This document shows positions 30,871 through 39,649 of a stretch of 64,000 nucleotides of DNA, piece after piece. Each line of letters starts with the position of its first letter. The first letter of the stretch is position 1. The position numbers were made by a program, and so were the translations under genes. Origin of the DNA: Mesostigma viride (Eukaryota > Streptophyta > Mesostigmatophyceae > Mesostigmatales > Mesostigmataceae); the NCBI GenBank assembly GCA_009746045.1, contig RPFO01001794.1, positions 1-64,000 on the forward strand, written 5' to 3'. The notes below the pieces were generated by a model, which was given only the letters and a program-made list of their open reading frames with translations, was not told the DNA's origin and did not search any database.

Positions 30871-31885
30871 TGCTGCTTCTCGTGCCGCACGCCACGTAGG
30901 CCCTTGTGATGGCCATTGCGATTCCATGGCGCGCGCTGTCCCCACACCCGCCGCTGCTACCGCTGCTGGTGCTGCCGCCACCTCGCGCCCTGTCGCCCCC
31001 TCCGCCGCTGCTTGTGCTGGTGCCGCACGCCCTTCCGCTTCTGCCGCTGCTGCTGTCGCACGCTCTGCTGCCCTGCTTGCCGCTGGTGTTGCAGTTTCTG
31101 CTGCTAGTGCCACCGCGCGCGCTCCTCCTATCGCTGCTGCTGCTGCTGCTGCTATCGCGCGCTCCGTCGCCCCCTTCGCCTCTGTCGCCGGTGCCGGTGC
31201 TGGTGCTGGTGCTGGTGCTGGTGCTGGTGCCGCTCCTGTTGCGCCCGCCCTCACCACCGTCGCCACCGGTCCTCCCGCGTGGTCGGTCGCCGCTACCACC
31301 GTCTGCGACCCCCAGCGCTCGGGCACCGACACCCCTCCTCCCAACGGCGACGAGTATACTTTCTGCTCCAAGGCGATGGTTGATGAGGTCGTAGACATCG
31401 TCACGGTCACCCCTGTTTCTCCCCTGCCTGGACAGTCGATTCCCTCTGACAATGTGGTCGATGGCTTTGTGCCCACCGGGTTCGTTTTGGATGAGCGCGC
31501 GACCCAGCGCATGGGTCGTGAACTCACTCACACGGAGAGGATCATATTCGAGACCGAGCTGCGGTCGTTGTACCTGCGCGCTGGCATCCCGTTCCCTGAA
31601 CCAATGCGCCAGATGGAAGGAGGCCCCTCCCGATACATGTGCTACACGCACCACATGTATCTGTTTGACGAGGCGGTGTCCAGGATGCCGTGGATGTGGC
31701 ATTCCGCCCCTGCCGCGGCTGCCCCTGCTGCCCCCGCGCCCCCTGCCGCCCCTGTTCCGTCTGCCCCTGTGGCATCTGTCGCTGCTACCCCTTCTGCCGC
31801 AGCGGGCTCTGCTGACGGCACGGTGGGCCGCGACGCGCCTGCTGCTCCTGAGCAGGGGAGGGAGAAGCGCGTCAAGCTGGAGTAG

Positions 31886-32318
31886 CCAGCCTGCAAGTGA
31901 CTTGTTGCGTTTTGAATGGTCGTTGCACCGGCCTTTGATTAGCAGTCCCCTGGATCAGCATTGACCTTTGTCTGTATTTTATTATGACACGCCAAGGGCC
32001 CATTTTGACGCGCCAGTTGTTCCAAAATAATAGAGGATTGCTCTCGTTTGCTGTTTCATGGCCCTTCTTTGCAAGGGCATTTTTGTGTTGATGGACAGTG
32101 CTAGCATTTGATGGGGCTGATCTGTTAATTGCTCCTTAATGGCCCTTATTCACGACACCAAGGGCATTTTTGTTTTGACGGCCAGTTGTTTGATTTTGTT
32201 CATCGCTACTTTGCATGGCCCTTATTCACGAGGGCATTTTAGGTTGATGGCCAGCTGAAACGCGTGCAAGACATTAGGTCTGTTTATTATCTGTACGGCT
32301 CAAGGCAGCCTTAATAAA
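31886..32318. repeat. Intergenic region with repeated GGCCCTT...AAGGGC hairpins
   Basis: Lies between the convergent KilA-N gene and the packaging ATPase. At least three units share ATGGCCCTT, a 6-18 nt loop and AAGGGCATTTT, followed by a GTTGATGG(A/C)CAG-like word (32058-32085, 32140-32170, 32214-32240). A related sequence at 31990 has AAGGGCCCATTTTGACGCGCC. Each can form a short hairpin followed by a T-rich run. I infer transcription 3'-end signals or a decayed tandem repeat. No gene seen. Confidence 0.6.
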
Positions 32319-33110
32319 TTATTCATCTGCTGGGTGTTTTACCACTCGCGTGGAAATGCGTCTGTTGTTGTTTGTCTCCGTGTCGCTGTCAGAATCGTCC
32401 TTCTTAGGATCGTGATGGAGCTGGGCATATTTCCAGTAGTTAGACGAACCGATGCGGAATTGCGGCCTCACCTCACCCTTGTACCAGAAGATGACATCCT
32501 CCAACCTGTTAGAACCGCTGGTGTGGTCGATCACCAGGCATTCGTAGTTCTGGGTGCACTCGTTTAGTATGTGACAGAAAGCCTCGAAGGTCGGCACGAT
32601 GCCAAAGAAGTTCTTGTACAGTTTCTCTCGGTTCATGATTATGTTTTCCTTGAGTGCGAACACGTAATCGATATTACTGCGGATGACAGGCCACACGTTC
32701 ATGGTGTACTGGGTGATGAACAAAAAGAATATATTCATGTGCCGCCCATTGAGAGCTATCTCTTGGATGCAGGGGTCGCGCATCACAGTGGCGTCATACA
32801 CGCAATCATCCATGACAACGAATGCATGAGAGCCGTCACCTCTCTTGGCCTTTGCCTTTTGGTTTTTGATTAGCGCCTTGAGAGCCCCGCGGTTGAACTG
32901 GTTGTAAATAAAGAGAGATGGGATGTACTTCCCCCAATGCTTGTTAGACCCTTCCGTCCCAGACAACACGATGCCGGAGGGGAGGTGGCGCTTATGGTAC
33001 ATGATATCCGTCGCCAGAGTGGTTTTGCCAGAACCGCGTTTGGAAACTATGCATACCACACTATCGTCTTTGATGCGCGACGGGTCAAACTTTCTCAAAT
33101 TGACATCCAT
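32319..33110 (-). CDS. A32-type DNA packaging ATPase
   Basis: This 263-residue protein matches the FtsK/HerA-superfamily ATPase that pumps the genome into nucleocytovirus capsids. The Walker A loop is at residues 23-31 (SKRGSGKTT), followed by the characteristic GIVLSGTEGSNKHWGKYIP and FIYNQF. The Walker B strand HAFVVMDDCVYD has its acidic pair at 101-102. NGRHMNIFFLFITQY holds the sensor Gln at about 134, followed by NIDYVFALKE and NYECLVIDHT. All catalytic residues are present and the length is usual for the family. A TATAT box lies about 15-20 nt upstream. It leads a minus-strand block of structural genes. Confidence 0.95.
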   Translation of the reverse strand: MDVNLRKFDPSRIKDDSVVCIVSKRGSGKTTLATDIMYHKRHLPSGIVLSGTEGSNKHWGKYIPSLFIYNQFNRGALKALIKNQKAKAKRGDGSHAFVVMDDCVYDATVMRDPCIQEIALNGRHMNIFFLFITQYTMNVWPVIRSNIDYVFALKENIIMNREKLYKNFFGIVPTFEAFCHILNECTQNYECLVIDHTSGSNRLEDVIFWYKGEVRPQFRIGSSNYWKYAQLHHDPKKDDSDSDTETNNNRRISTRVVKHPADE

Positions 33111-33163
33111 GCCTTCAAGTACAGGCCTAGAGATATATTATTGCGCCGTGGACGAGCCACGCG

Positions 33164-33838
33164 TTAACCACATTGGACGAGCACTTCGAGGGTCGGCTTC
33201 ACACCCCAAGGGAACACCGTGACAGCGAAACCGGTATCGTGAGCCAGCTTGATCCATTGCTTCTTGTGCCACTGTTCGTGCGCCTTCTTTTCGCCCTCGT
33301 GCTTTGATGTCACGTATCGAGATGCAAACTGTTCTTGCAAGTCATTGAACAGACCCTGGATCCTTTTACACTCGCTTTGAAACAGCCCCTTGTCCTGGGC
33401 CTGTCGCATGCTCACCACCAGATCAGGGGACAGGCACACCACAAAAGTGCCCAGCAAACTGAACACCCAATGGGACACGTTATCGGACAACGCGTCCTCC
33501 AAGAACACCAGGATGTCTATATCGCTAGGACAGGCCAGCGAGCATTCCCCCATCGTGCATTTGGAGGGGTGAGTGTGCCACTCGATGATGCCGTGAGGTG
33601 TCTCGACATCATTGGTGCCCCCCACATTCATCACCTTGCTGTTGTCCAGCACCAATGTGCTCATATCGATGTCAAAGGTGCCCCCCCTCTCTGCGCCCAG
33701 ATTCATGCTATCTATGATCTCCTTGAATGCAGAAGTCCTTAGGTGCAATCTGACCTTCTGCACGCTACCCTGCTTGCAATTCACATTTGATGACAGTACC
33801 TTTTGTCCATTGTCTGAAATGGTCACTTGCATTATCAT
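33164..33838 (-). CDS. JAMM/MPN-type metalloprotease-like protein
   Basis: 224 residues. A JAB1/MPN (JAMM) zinc-protease signature is visible: Glu50 in LGAERGGTFDI, the HTHP motif (His88, His90) and PSDID with Ser105 and Asp108. The usual HxHP-x(5)-PSxxD spacing is widened by about seven residues holding three cysteines (94, 99, 103). JAMM proteins cleave ubiquitin-like modifiers or, in some phages, act in tail assembly. Here the gene lies 53 nt from the packaging ATPase in the same orientation, so a role in capsid maturation or deubiquitination is inferred. The C-terminal 80 residues are helical and not recognised. Two in-frame ATGs (MIM) lie at the start. Confidence 0.65.
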   Translation of the reverse strand: MIMQVTISDNGQKVLSSNVNCKQGSVQKVRLHLRTSAFKEIIDSMNLGAERGGTFDIDMSTLVLDNSKVMNVGGTNDVETPHGIIEWHTHPSKCTMGECSLACPSDIDILVFLEDALSDNVSHWVFSLLGTFVVCLSPDLVVSMRQAQDKGLFQSECKRIQGLFNDLQEQFASRYVTSKHEGEKKAHEQWHKKQWIKLAHDTGFAVTVFPWGVKPTLEVLVQCG

Positions 33839-33861
33839 ACATCAATAAGTTTATGAACCGA

Positions 33862-34617
33862 TTAAAAATCCTCATCCTCCTCGACCATGACACTCCCCTG
33901 ATTGTCATCATCATCATCCACAAACGCGGGCTTGCTCGGTCGCAGGACGTTGCTGCCCAGCTTAAAAGACTTGGTCCTCTCAGCGTGCCCCTCGTCGTCG
34001 CCGATGTGTGCGCGCGCCACTGGAGGCGGCTCGTCACCCATGATGTCATCCATGTACCCCTTCAGGATGTCATCGCTGGTTGTAAAGCCGTGAAGAGTGT
34101 TCCTGATGCACTCGCTCACGCCCTTCATAACGTGTCGCTTGTTGAGCTTGAACTCTCCTTCCTCCGTCTGAGTGAGGAAGTGTGGGATGTCATCCGCGAT
34201 GTCTGCTGCCATCATCTTGACGATGGAATGGACGAACCGCTCGCAGGTAGGCACCTTCACCCGCAGCCTCTGCTGCTCGGTGTGATGGGACTTGCGAATG
34301 GAGCCAAGGATCATGCTGGCACACACAAAGTACGCCTTGAGCAGCTCCTTGAGGTATGGCGCCGTCTGCATCACCTCACGCGTCTCAGAATCCACGATAT
34401 CCGCGTTCCAGCTAGGCACCTCAGACAGCAGCTGGGAAAAACAGTCCAACTCGTCCAGGTCCTTCACCTCGGCCACATTCATGGCGTCCTGCAGAATGTT
34501 TTTAAGCGCGTTATAGATGGGCTGAGAGAGGCAGCGTTCGAGCTTCTCGATGTACTCTCGCTTGCTGTCCACCAACACGTTCGTGTCCACGCGCGGGTCC
34601 TCATCCCTCTCAACCAT
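33862..34617 (-). CDS. Unrecognised helical protein with acidic tail
   Basis: 251 residues from ATG 34617. The first 190 residues look alpha-helical (EKLERCLSQPIYNALKNIL, then YLKELLKAYFVCASMILG), and the C-terminus ends in an Asp/Glu run (DDDDDNQGSVMVEEDEDF). I do not recognise a family with certainty. Position between the JAMM-like gene and a small membrane protein, all in one direction with 20-70 nt gaps, suggests a virion or assembly role. No frame damage or membrane segment. Confidence 0.7.
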   Translation of the reverse strand: MVERDEDPRVDTNVLVDSKREYIEKLERCLSQPIYNALKNILQDAMNVAEVKDLDELDCFSQLLSEVPSWNADIVDSETREVMQTAPYLKELLKAYFVCASMILGSIRKSHHTEQQRLRVKVPTCERFVHSIVKMMAADIADDIPHFLTQTEEGEFKLNKRHVMKGVSECIRNTLHGFTTSDDILKGYMDDIMGDEPPPVARAHIGDDEGHAERTKSFKLGSNVLRPSKPAFVDDDDDNQGSVMVEEDEDF

Positions 34618-34685
34618 CGCAGTGCCCTTATACTAGGTTGGCATTGAAATTATATTGCACATGTTAAGCGAACTTTCCCTTTTTA

Positions 34686-35159
34686 TTAAGCACATAGATA
34701 CCTGGATACCAAGAAAACCAAAATGCCGGCCAGCACGCCTCCCACATTCAAACGAGTGCGGTCGACCCTGCCGTCCGCGCCCTTGAACATGTCAGGGAAC
34801 ACGCCTGCACCGAAGTGAATGGTCCCGATCGCCGCACCGACGCCCAGAATGGCGGGCAGCACACCGCCCCTCGAGCCCCCGCCACCTACAGACCCCTGCG
34901 CGGTGGTATGCCGCCCCCCTTTCGGGACAGTTGGCTTGAGGGGCACGGCTGGGAGTGGGGTCATGCCAGACAGCTCCGAGACCTCTCGTGAAGGAAGAGA
35001 GGGGAGCCGCGGTGCAGGAGGGGACATGCTGCTTGGGGGTGGGGCTGATTGCATTGATGATGAGGGCATCACAGGGGCTGCCGCCGCGGGGCTGCCCCTG
35101 GCCTGCTGCATACCACCGCTAGAACGAAGGCGACGAGCCAGACCAGTGAGTTCCTCCAT
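34686..35159 (-). CDS. Small membrane protein with Pro-rich N-terminal region
   Basis: 157 residues. The N-terminal 85 residues are Ser/Pro/Ala-rich and probably disordered. Two hydrophobic segments follow, GVLPAILGVGAAIGTIHFGAG at about 100-120 and VGGVLAGILVFLVSRYL at about 138-155, the second ending at the C-terminus. This layout is common among inner-membrane virion proteins of nucleocytoviruses, but no specific family is recognised. Confidence 0.65.
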   Translation of the reverse strand: MEELTGLARRLRSSGGMQQARGSPAAAAPVMPSSSMQSAPPPSSMSPPAPRLPSLPSREVSELSGMTPLPAVPLKPTVPKGGRHTTAQGSVGGGGSRGGVLPAILGVGAAIGTIHFGAGVFPDMFKGADGRVDRTRLNVGGVLAGILVFLVSRYLCA

Positions 35160-35220
35160 GCCAGTTCCAATATTATACGTTTATAAAATTGGTCCTACTT
35201 AAACGCATTAGATGGCTTAA

Positions 35221-35802
35221 TCAGCTGTCATAACCGCCGGAGGGTTTGTCCAGGTCCCAATCCACCTTGTGGCTGGTCACCATATCATGCACTTCGACAG
35301 TCTCCGTGACAGGTGGCGCGGGTGGGATGCGCTGGTGGACGTTCTCGGCCTTCCACCCCACCAGGCTGTCAAAGCAAGTGGCGTGGTAAAACACGTACAG
35401 GTCGCGAGAGGGCATCGGCTTGGTAAACTCGACCTTGTGGGCGGGCATTATGCCGTTGCACACGATACAGGACACCCAGCCCTTTGGCGGCACGGTCGGG
35501 GCAGTCCATACCGCCAACTGCTCGCCCTTGAGTGCAGGCTCTCCTTCAGTCTTGTATGCGTCCACAACAGCCTTCTCGTCCTCGGTCAGCTCCTGCTTCC
35601 CACGATAATACAGGCTCCCAAAGGACTGCATGTACTCCCTGTTGAAAGAGAGGTTATACTTGTACACGTACCCACGAGCCGCACGCCGCATCATGAATGC
35701 GGTCCAATTGGCATCGGCTCTCCGTTTCCTGGCCTCCTCGTTCATAGCGTGTTTGTAGGACCGCGACTTGTACACTCGTGCGTACCATTCCGAGTCGTCC
35801 AT
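35221..35802 (-). CDS. Small zinc-binding-like protein
   Basis: 193 residues with a charged helical N-terminus (residues 1-75) and a putative zinc site, Cys112 and Cys115 in CIVC and His140 and Cys143 in FYHATC, spaced like a degenerate C2HC finger. Not recognised as a named family. Embedded in the minus-strand structural block, 36 nt from the large gene at 35839. Confidence 0.65.
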   Translation of the reverse strand: MDDSEWYARVYKSRSYKHAMNEEARKRRADANWTAFMMRRAARGYVYKYNLSFNREYMQSFGSLYYRGKQELTEDEKAVVDAYKTEGEPALKGEQLAVWTAPTVPPKGWVSCIVCNGIMPAHKVEFTKPMPSRDLYVFYHATCFDSLVGWKAENVHQRIPPAPPVTETVEVHDMVTSHKVDWDLDKPSGGYDS

Positions 35803-35838
35803 ATCGTCCTATCAAGGACACTTGTTTGTGTGATGGAC

Positions 35839-37392
35839 TCAATAGAACATGCGAGCGGGCCTGCGAGCGGGCTTGCGAGTGCGCCGGGCAGCGGTGGAGT
35901 GACGCTTATACCTGCGCGCCCCGTTGACCTGGTAGTGAGGTCCGGTCGGGTCGACAGAGTAGCCGGTGGTCGGATACCCCGTCATGGCGTCGGCCTGGAA
36001 GGGCTCGTCAGCACACATGCCGACCTTGGCAAACGGGTTCCTGACACGCGTCCCGTCGGCGGCCATGATGAACTCGTCCACGATTCTCGCCTTGGGATCT
36101 GACGCAGGGTCCTTGTCATACCAGACGGTAGCCGAGCCCTTAGGACACTTGGGGATGCTGCCGGTGAGCGCGTAGGTCGCCTTCTGGATGTTCTGAATAA
36201 ACTGAATCGGGTCCGCGTAACCAGCAGGTACAGTTTGGGTCATGCTTGCCAATGCCCCATTGCGCTTCCACCAAACGTCGATCTTATCCAGGATCTGGCC
36301 ACGGAGAGCGTTGAAAGCGATGATGTCGCGCTTGATAAAGCTTGCGATCACATTATCAAACTGGTAGAGCGAGTCAGTTGCCGACCTAGCCGGATTAAAA
36401 TAGACCTGTGTGGAGTAACGCAAGGGTGGGGGGTCACCGCCGCCGCCTTTGCCGATTGTAACGGCATTTATATCGTTACGAAACGTTACTTGCACGGCTG
36501 AATCAACTCCATAGTTAATTTGTCCATTACCCGATCCCATGTCTAAGTATGCCCCTGGCATTGTAGCGGCTTTGACGTTGTACGACTTTGCTGCAGAAGG
36601 ATGAGGGAGGTTGACAGTGACGGGCGGGAAATCGATCTCCAATTTACTGAGCCGTTTGCGATGGTCCATAGAAAGATAAGAGCAGTCAATTTTACTGCTC
36701 GCGAGCTGGTAGATGAGCCGCGCAGGCATGCAGTCGTCCGCGGGGTGGTTATCCAGTAGGTATGTTGGGGATGGCACGTTTTGGGGCGCAAGTTCGAATG
36801 CGCGGATCCCAAAGGCTTCACTGCCCATAGGCCCCGCGCTTTGAAGTGCCTTGATTGTAGAATCACCTTTTCCAGGTACCCCGGTCATTGCGGCCTGCTT
36901 TTCCAACGTCGAGATGTTTGCAATGATGTTGTGCGGGATACGGGACAAGTACACCTTTTCATTTGCTTTTGCTTGTGTGATTTTGGTGTTGCCAGTATCG
37001 TCGCACTCGACAGCCACGTACCCACGAAGGGCGTTTGCCAGCTTGCCCATCTCGGCTCGGCTCGTTGTGATCAAAGCGGGCTGGGTGGCGTTCTCTACGC
37101 GATCGGACAACTCCCTCAAGTTTGCAGTGAGCAGGTCGTAGATGTACACCGAGCCGACAAAATGCTGCAACTTGGACAGAAGCTTCCTGTCTTGGTGGAC
37201 AATATAGCGCTTGTACAGGTCCGCCTCCTCGATAGCGAACCTGATGTTGGGGATGCGCGTCCGCAGCTCCTGCAGCTCGTGGCCGGTGAAGTGCATTTCC
37301 GCGAGGTCGTAGATCCGCTTCTGGTACTCGGGGGACCTGCTGGTCGGCGCGTTGACCGCGGTCGGTAGTGGGTACAGGTTCTCCAAAGACAT
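35839..37392 (-). CDS. Large unrecognised protein with Arg-rich C-terminal tail
   Basis: 517 residues from ATG 37392 (MSLENLYPLPTAVN), uninterrupted. The N-terminal 170 residues look helical; a middle section (about 250-330) looks beta-rich (FPPVTVNLPHPSAAKSYNV and a Gly-rich loop). The C-terminus is strongly basic (RRYKRHSTAARRTRKPARR, then ARMFY), as expected for binding packaged DNA. Size, position next to the packaging genes and the basic tail suggest an abundant internal virion protein, which is inference. It is divergently arranged with the acidic gene at 37477. Confidence 0.75.
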   Translation of the reverse strand: MSLENLYPLPTAVNAPTSRSPEYQKRIYDLAEMHFTGHELQELRTRIPNIRFAIEEADLYKRYIVHQDRKLLSKLQHFVGSVYIYDLLTANLRELSDRVENATQPALITTSRAEMGKLANALRGYVAVECDDTGNTKITQAKANEKVYLSRIPHNIIANISTLEKQAAMTGVPGKGDSTIKALQSAGPMGSEAFGIRAFELAPQNVPSPTYLLDNHPADDCMPARLIYQLASSKIDCSYLSMDHRKRLSKLEIDFPPVTVNLPHPSAAKSYNVKAATMPGAYLDMGSGNGQINYGVDSAVQVTFRNDINAVTIGKGGGGDPPPLRYSTQVYFNPARSATDSLYQFDNVIASFIKRDIIAFNALRGQILDKIDVWWKRNGALASMTQTVPAGYADPIQFIQNIQKATYALTGSIPKCPKGSATVWYDKDPASDPKARIVDEFIMAADGTRVRNPFAKVGMCADEPFQADAMTGYPTTGYSVDPTGPHYQVNGARRYKRHSTAARRTRKPARRPARMFY

Positions 37393-37476
37393 GCCAGATG
37401 TATACCTTGAATCGAGATAATATTTTTAGTTTGGATGTGTGCTTCGGAGGCCACAATATCTTTACGACTGGTATAC
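37393..37476. promoter_or_regulatory. Short divergent promoter region with mirrored GTATAC boxes
   Basis: Only 84 bp separate two divergent ATGs. AGATGTATACC next to the left gene and GGTATACATG overlapping the right start form an inverted pair, with an AATATTTTTAG tract between them. The symmetry suggests a shared bidirectional promoter. Confidence 0.4.
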
Positions 37477-38115
37477 ATGTCTTTGAAGCAAACAACCACC
37501 ACTCAGTCCGGTCGCACCATCAAGCGTCCAGACAAATACGCCCCTTCCGAGATGCCCGAGGACGACTACTCGGACGAGAATGCGGCACAGGACACCGCGG
37601 ATGAGGAAGACTGCACGTCCGAGGAGGATGGATCATACGAGAGCAGTTTTATAGATGATGAAGACGAACCGATGGAGAAGGACACTGAGAATGAGGAGGA
37701 AGAGGAAGAGGAGGAGGGAGAGGAGGACGAGATGGATGATGATGACACGAACTCTGATGAGGAGGATGACTCAGACTATGAAGAAGAGGAGGACGAGGAG
37801 GAGTCGCCATATGAGGCCAGTGACGACGAGGACGATTACAACCCCGTGAGGATGCGCAGATGGAGGCCACCTACGATCCCGACCCCCCCATCAACTGTCC
37901 TCCATGTGGTGATTAGCGTTCGGGATATAATAGGGGTTCAACCTGAGCGCAGAATAGGCGGCCACCTTGGAGGTATCGCCGATGTCCAACTGCACACTGC
38001 TAGCACCTACCCTACCAGGGCGCTCCATCCTGTCTCCTCGGTTTGTTTCCTGTCCAACATACGTAGAAGCCTCTTCCACGACCCTGCCCACCGCTTCCAG
38101 TTCCATATCCCCTAG
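37477..38115 (+). CDS. Highly acidic protein
   Basis: From ATG 37477 (MSLKQTTTTQSGRTIKRPDKY) the first 130 residues are dominated by Glu/Asp runs, with a SSFIDDEDEP motif of the type seen in histone chaperones and other acidic nuclear proteins. The last 80 residues lose this character and overlap the opposite gene (37891-38949) by 225 bp. The natural stop may therefore have been lost, or the extension may be non-functional. Likely a basic-protein chaperone or charge buffer; no family assigned. Confidence 0.6.
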   Translation: MSLKQTTTTQSGRTIKRPDKYAPSEMPEDDYSDENAAQDTADEEDCTSEEDGSYESSFIDDEDEPMEKDTENEEEEEEEEGEEDEMDDDDTNSDEEDDSDYEEEEDEEESPYEASDDEDDYNPVRMRRWRPPTIPTPPSTVLHVVISVRDIIGVQPERRIGGHLGGIADVQLHTASTYPTRALHPVSSVCFLSNIRRSLFHDPAHRFQFHIP

Positions 38116-38949
38116 CTTGGGGAAGCGCGCCACCTGCTGAGTGTTTTCGATCATCTCCTTGCTCTCTGGCAGATCCGAGTTGCCATCACGCCACTCGAAC
38201 ACCTTGTTGACCGAGACGCGAGTGTGCTTGTCTCCCCTGAAGGACTGGTACGGGTTGGCGTACTCCGCGTTCGACACCCGCGATTCGTACGTCTTTTCAT
38301 TGAGTGGTTCCCTCACATTGCGGACACGGTCGCCGAACTGGAGAGCCTGCACCCCAAAGTCGCCCACTGGTGGGGGGTGACTCTCCAACGCGTCGATGGT
38401 ATCGTACCTCTTCGGGTCCACGCGGTTGTGATCTGAGCACCCCCACCGTGCGGCCTCCACGCCGTTGAATGCGTCTGACACCTGGGCAGTATTGGACACC
38501 GTGGCGGCGCGCTCGGGGAGGACGGTTGTGTGATACATGTCATTCATCCGCGCCCCCGCTGCATCGAAGTCGCCGATGGGTGGACGGTGTTCCATGCCGG
38601 CGCGCAGTGCCATCCCTTCCTTCCCCATCGCGGTTGTTGGCAGGCTCCTCTGCTCCAAGTGGGCCACCTGTGGGTTGGGCCTGTTGACTCGCAACCGTGG
38701 CTCGGGAATGTTGAAGTTCCTGTTCAGCATCTCAGGGGCCGTGCGCGGGTCCCTCTCTCGCGCCACATTGAATTCCCAGGTTTGGCGCCCGGGAAAGGCC
38801 CTGTCTGGATGCATATCACCTAGGAAATTGGAGAGCTCCACCGGCTGCCTTTCATTAGATACGTCCACGCCCGGTATCCCATTGGTGGATGACGTGGCGG
38901 GGCGGGCATTGTACATTGACGGCCTTGGGAACCCGCCTGGGGCAAACAT
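37891..38949 (-). CDS. Unrecognised virion-like protein
   Basis: 352 residues from ATG 38949. Rich in Pro, Asn, Arg and Asp with low hydrophobicity, for example PGRQTWEFNVARERDPRTAP and SALRLNPYYIPNANHHMEDS at the C-terminus, and without membrane segments. The start overlaps the stop of the preceding small membrane gene (TGATG), typical of tightly packed co-oriented genes. No family recognised. The last 225 bp overlap the acidic gene on the other strand. Confidence 0.65.
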   Translation of the reverse strand: MFAPGGFPRPSMYNARPATSSTNGIPGVDVSNERQPVELSNFLGDMHPDRAFPGRQTWEFNVARERDPRTAPEMLNRNFNIPEPRLRVNRPNPQVAHLEQRSLPTTAMGKEGMALRAGMEHRPPIGDFDAAGARMNDMYHTTVLPERAATVSNTAQVSDAFNGVEAARWGCSDHNRVDPKRYDTIDALESHPPPVGDFGVQALQFGDRVRNVREPLNEKTYESRVSNAEYANPYQSFRGDKHTRVSVNKVFEWRDGNSDLPESKEMIENTQQVARFPKLGDMELEAVGRVVEEASTYVGQETNRGDRMERPGRVGASSVQLDIGDTSKVAAYSALRLNPYYIPNANHHMEDS

Positions 38950-39245
38950 CACCCCCCCTCGTGTTCCTCTGGCGGCTGAACGTGCATGTCCACGCCTGAC
39001 ATGCCCCTTTCGAACCCGATGGCCTGATTGGGAGCAGTGGAATAGGCTGAGTCGCCAGGGCCGTACCCGCCCCTGGACGTGAAATTAGGCACCATCGGAA
39101 AGCCCAGAGAGTCGGGATGGGAAAGCAGGCTTTGAGGTGGCGGGGGGATGTCATCTAGTTCCAGCGCCGAGAAAGGCTGGCGGCTGATGGGCGGAGGGCG
39201 CAACAAGTATCCGGCTACTGCCACCGCTGAGACGATCAGAAACAT
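38949..39245 (-). CDS. Small membrane-anchored protein
   Basis: 98 residues. The N-terminus (MFLIVSAVAVAGYLLRPPP) is a membrane anchor or uncleaved signal; the rest is Pro/Gly-rich and probably exposed. It overlaps the next gene by one base, suggesting co-expression. Typical of the small single-pass proteins in nucleocytovirus particles. Confidence 0.6.
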   Translation of the reverse strand: MFLIVSAVAVAGYLLRPPPISRQPFSALELDDIPPPPQSLLSHPDSLGFPMVPNFTSRGGYGPGDSAYSTAPNQAIGFERGMSGVDMHVQPPEEHEGG

Positions 39246-39287
39246 GATCGCTGTATAGTCATTAACTCACAAACATATATTTTAAGC

Positions 39288-39626
39288 CTAATAAGAATAC
39301 CCATCGATCAACCCAGGAGGCAGATCTGTCATGAGAGGTGGCGCGCCATCCACGTACCTATCCCCTCGCTTCATTTGGTCCCAAAACATGTTAGTGTACG
39401 GTGCGAGAACGCGATCGTCGATGTACAGTGCCCGGTTCTGGTTGATGGCGGCGGCCCCTCCCCGGATCCGCATGGACTCGATGGAAGGCTCAATGCGGCC
39501 ACCCAGACTTAGGTACTCGGGCATTGCACTGACAGGATAATTGACAGTAAAATCAAGTGAGGGGTCCCACAACCGCCCCGCCTCCTCACCGGTAGCGCTG
39601 TTAGAGAAAATGATGCTGGAAGACAT
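39288..39626 (-). CDS. Small unrecognised protein
   Basis: 112 residues from MSSSIIFSNSATGEEAGRLW to DLPPGLIDGYSY. Moderately polar, with no membrane segment or recognised motif. Lies in the co-oriented minus-strand block between two membrane-anchored proteins, with gaps of 42 and 23 nt. The coding character is convincing because of its position and even composition. Confidence 0.6.
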   Translation of the reverse strand: MSSSIIFSNSATGEEAGRLWDPSLDFTVNYPVSAMPEYLSLGGRIEPSIESMRIRGGAAAINQNRALYIDDRVLAPYTNMFWDQMKRGDRYVDGAPPLMTDLPPGLIDGYSY

Positions 39627-39649
39627 GTGGATTGTGTATTAACAATAGA

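Larger units (their letters stand above)
28448..31885 (+). pseudogene. Long KilA-N-like coiled-coil protein with two frame breaks
   Basis: One gene appears to span 28448-31885 in three frames. Part 1 (ATG 28448, MESKLISFKVSCDRTGTVSDY) runs to a GGGGGG run at about 28752. Part 2 holds a Ser/Pro/Thr linker, a KilA-N-like domain (RLVNFTKICPAGVNVCQFL, then MRGTYFHAEVALLLACRLFP), four tandem 21-residue heptad repeats (ALVASGAQVAVLTQDLASAQG) and a long coiled coil. Part 3 starts near 30370 and holds an Ala/Gly repeat, a folded-looking segment (DERATQRMGRELTHTERII, then YLRAGIPFPEPMRQM) and an Ala/Pro tail ending EKRVKLE. The first break fits one missing G. Probably a DNA-binding structural or regulatory protein. 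Confidence 0.6.

Noticed and set aside
30219-31702. Several long open frames on both strands (His/Gln-, Ser/Thr- and Cys/Trp-rich)
   Set aside because: They follow the GCTGGT repeat; only the Ala-Gly frame joins to a globular C-terminal segment.
33787-34647. Plus-strand open frame opposite the 33862 gene
   Set aside because: A shadow frame; the minus-strand reading fits the gene block and starts at an ATG with normal spacing.
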